Source: Acidobacteriota bacterium
GTDB lineage: Bacteria; Acidobacteriota; Blastocatellia; Pyrinomonadales; Pyrinomonadaceae
Reading direction: 5' to 3'
Length of the DNA stretch: 14,340 bases
Assembly (NCBI GenBank): GCA_024640445.1
Contig: JAHEEZ010000076.1
Coordinates: 1-14,340, forward strand
In this document: piece after piece, positions 14,168 to 14,340 of the stretch
Position numbering within the stretch: the stretch's first letter is position 1
Layout: each line of letters begins with the position of its first letter
Program-made: the position numbers and the translations under genes
The notes under the pieces: model-generated
Told to the model about the DNA's origin: nothing
Database searches by the model: none
What the model saw: the letters and a program-made list of their open reading frames with translations, nothing else

Positions 14168-14340
14168 TCACGGTGCAATAACCTTGCCAGTCGCGCTTTC
14201 AGAAGTACCCTTTGCCAGCAGTTGCGAAACGAACTCCCCGACATTATTGACGGCGCTTCGTTCATCACCGCAATCCTCAATGACCTTTACGATCGCCGAA
14301 CCAACGACAGCTGCGTCCGCAAACTCCAGAACATCATCAA
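14168..14340 (-). CDS. trpA: Tryptophan synthase alpha subunit, C-terminal fragment
   Basis: The last 56 codons of a minus-strand gene cut by the right edge; the stop is at 14168-14170. The visible part begins DDVLEFADAAVVGSAIVKVI, matching the conserved TrpA segment around the phosphate-binding GS (ADGVVVGSAIV in relatives). A typical C-terminal helix follows (NNVGEFVSQLLAKG). TrpA cleaves indole-3-glycerol phosphate to indole and glyceraldehyde 3-phosphate in complex with TrpB. The protein ends with a short extra tail (TSESATGKVIAP). The tail is not alarming, and nothing suggests the gene is broken. It is the gene upstream of aroF. Confidence 0.88.
   Translation of the reverse strand, partial: DDVLEFADAAVVGSAIVKVIEDCGDERSAVNNVGEFVSQLLAKGTSESATGKVIAP

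Overview
The window is a stretch of bacterial chromosome of moderate, slightly GC-rich composition. It holds mostly exported or proteolytic proteins, plus aromatic amino acid biosynthesis at the right end. Gene content fits an Acidobacteriota-type Gram-negative bacterium, perhaps class Blastocatellia: an exported VIT/vWA protein, a Ycf48-like propeller, an S41 protease with a long C-terminal extension, and an M16 pair with an extra beta-type domain. That placement is inferred from protein style alone, with no rRNA or marker tree.

Left region (1-5933). A secreted coiled-coil protein (start outside the window) is followed by an exported VIT + von Willebrand A protein and an exported seven-bladed Ycf48-like beta-propeller, all on the plus strand. 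A strong terminator hairpin separates the propeller gene from a converging carboxy-terminal processing protease (S41) on the minus strand. All four have visible signal peptides, so this is an envelope/periplasm block.

Middle region (6177-11039). Divergent from the S41 gene is a GAF-domain protein followed closely by a compact S8 subtilase with no signal peptide. Next comes an M16 zinc protease pair: the first subunit keeps HxxEH, while the second has lost it and carries a 99-residue C-terminal extension. A textbook terminator closes this pair.

Right-middle region (11055-12933). This is the least ordinary part. A putative Rad52-like recombination protein (minus strand) diverges from an XRE-type regulator (plus strand) followed by a small membrane protein. 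The roughly 110 bp control region is near-symmetric: two outward promoters share the layout TTGCAA-N17-TATTTT, and each is followed at its predicted start site by an 18-bp operator-like palindrome (TGTTTCA-N4-TGAAACA type). A third copy overlaps one -35 box. A DUF1508/YegP-like relic lies in frame just behind the Rad52-like stop codon. A perfect 17-bp bidirectional terminator closes the cassette.

Right edge (12996-14340). A type I-beta DAHP synthase (aroF) with an N-terminal regulatory domain lies downstream of the 3' end of tryptophan synthase alpha (trpA), both on the minus strand. No tRNA, rRNA, CRISPR array, transposase or riboswitch was seen. No stretch longer than 300 bases lacks a gene.
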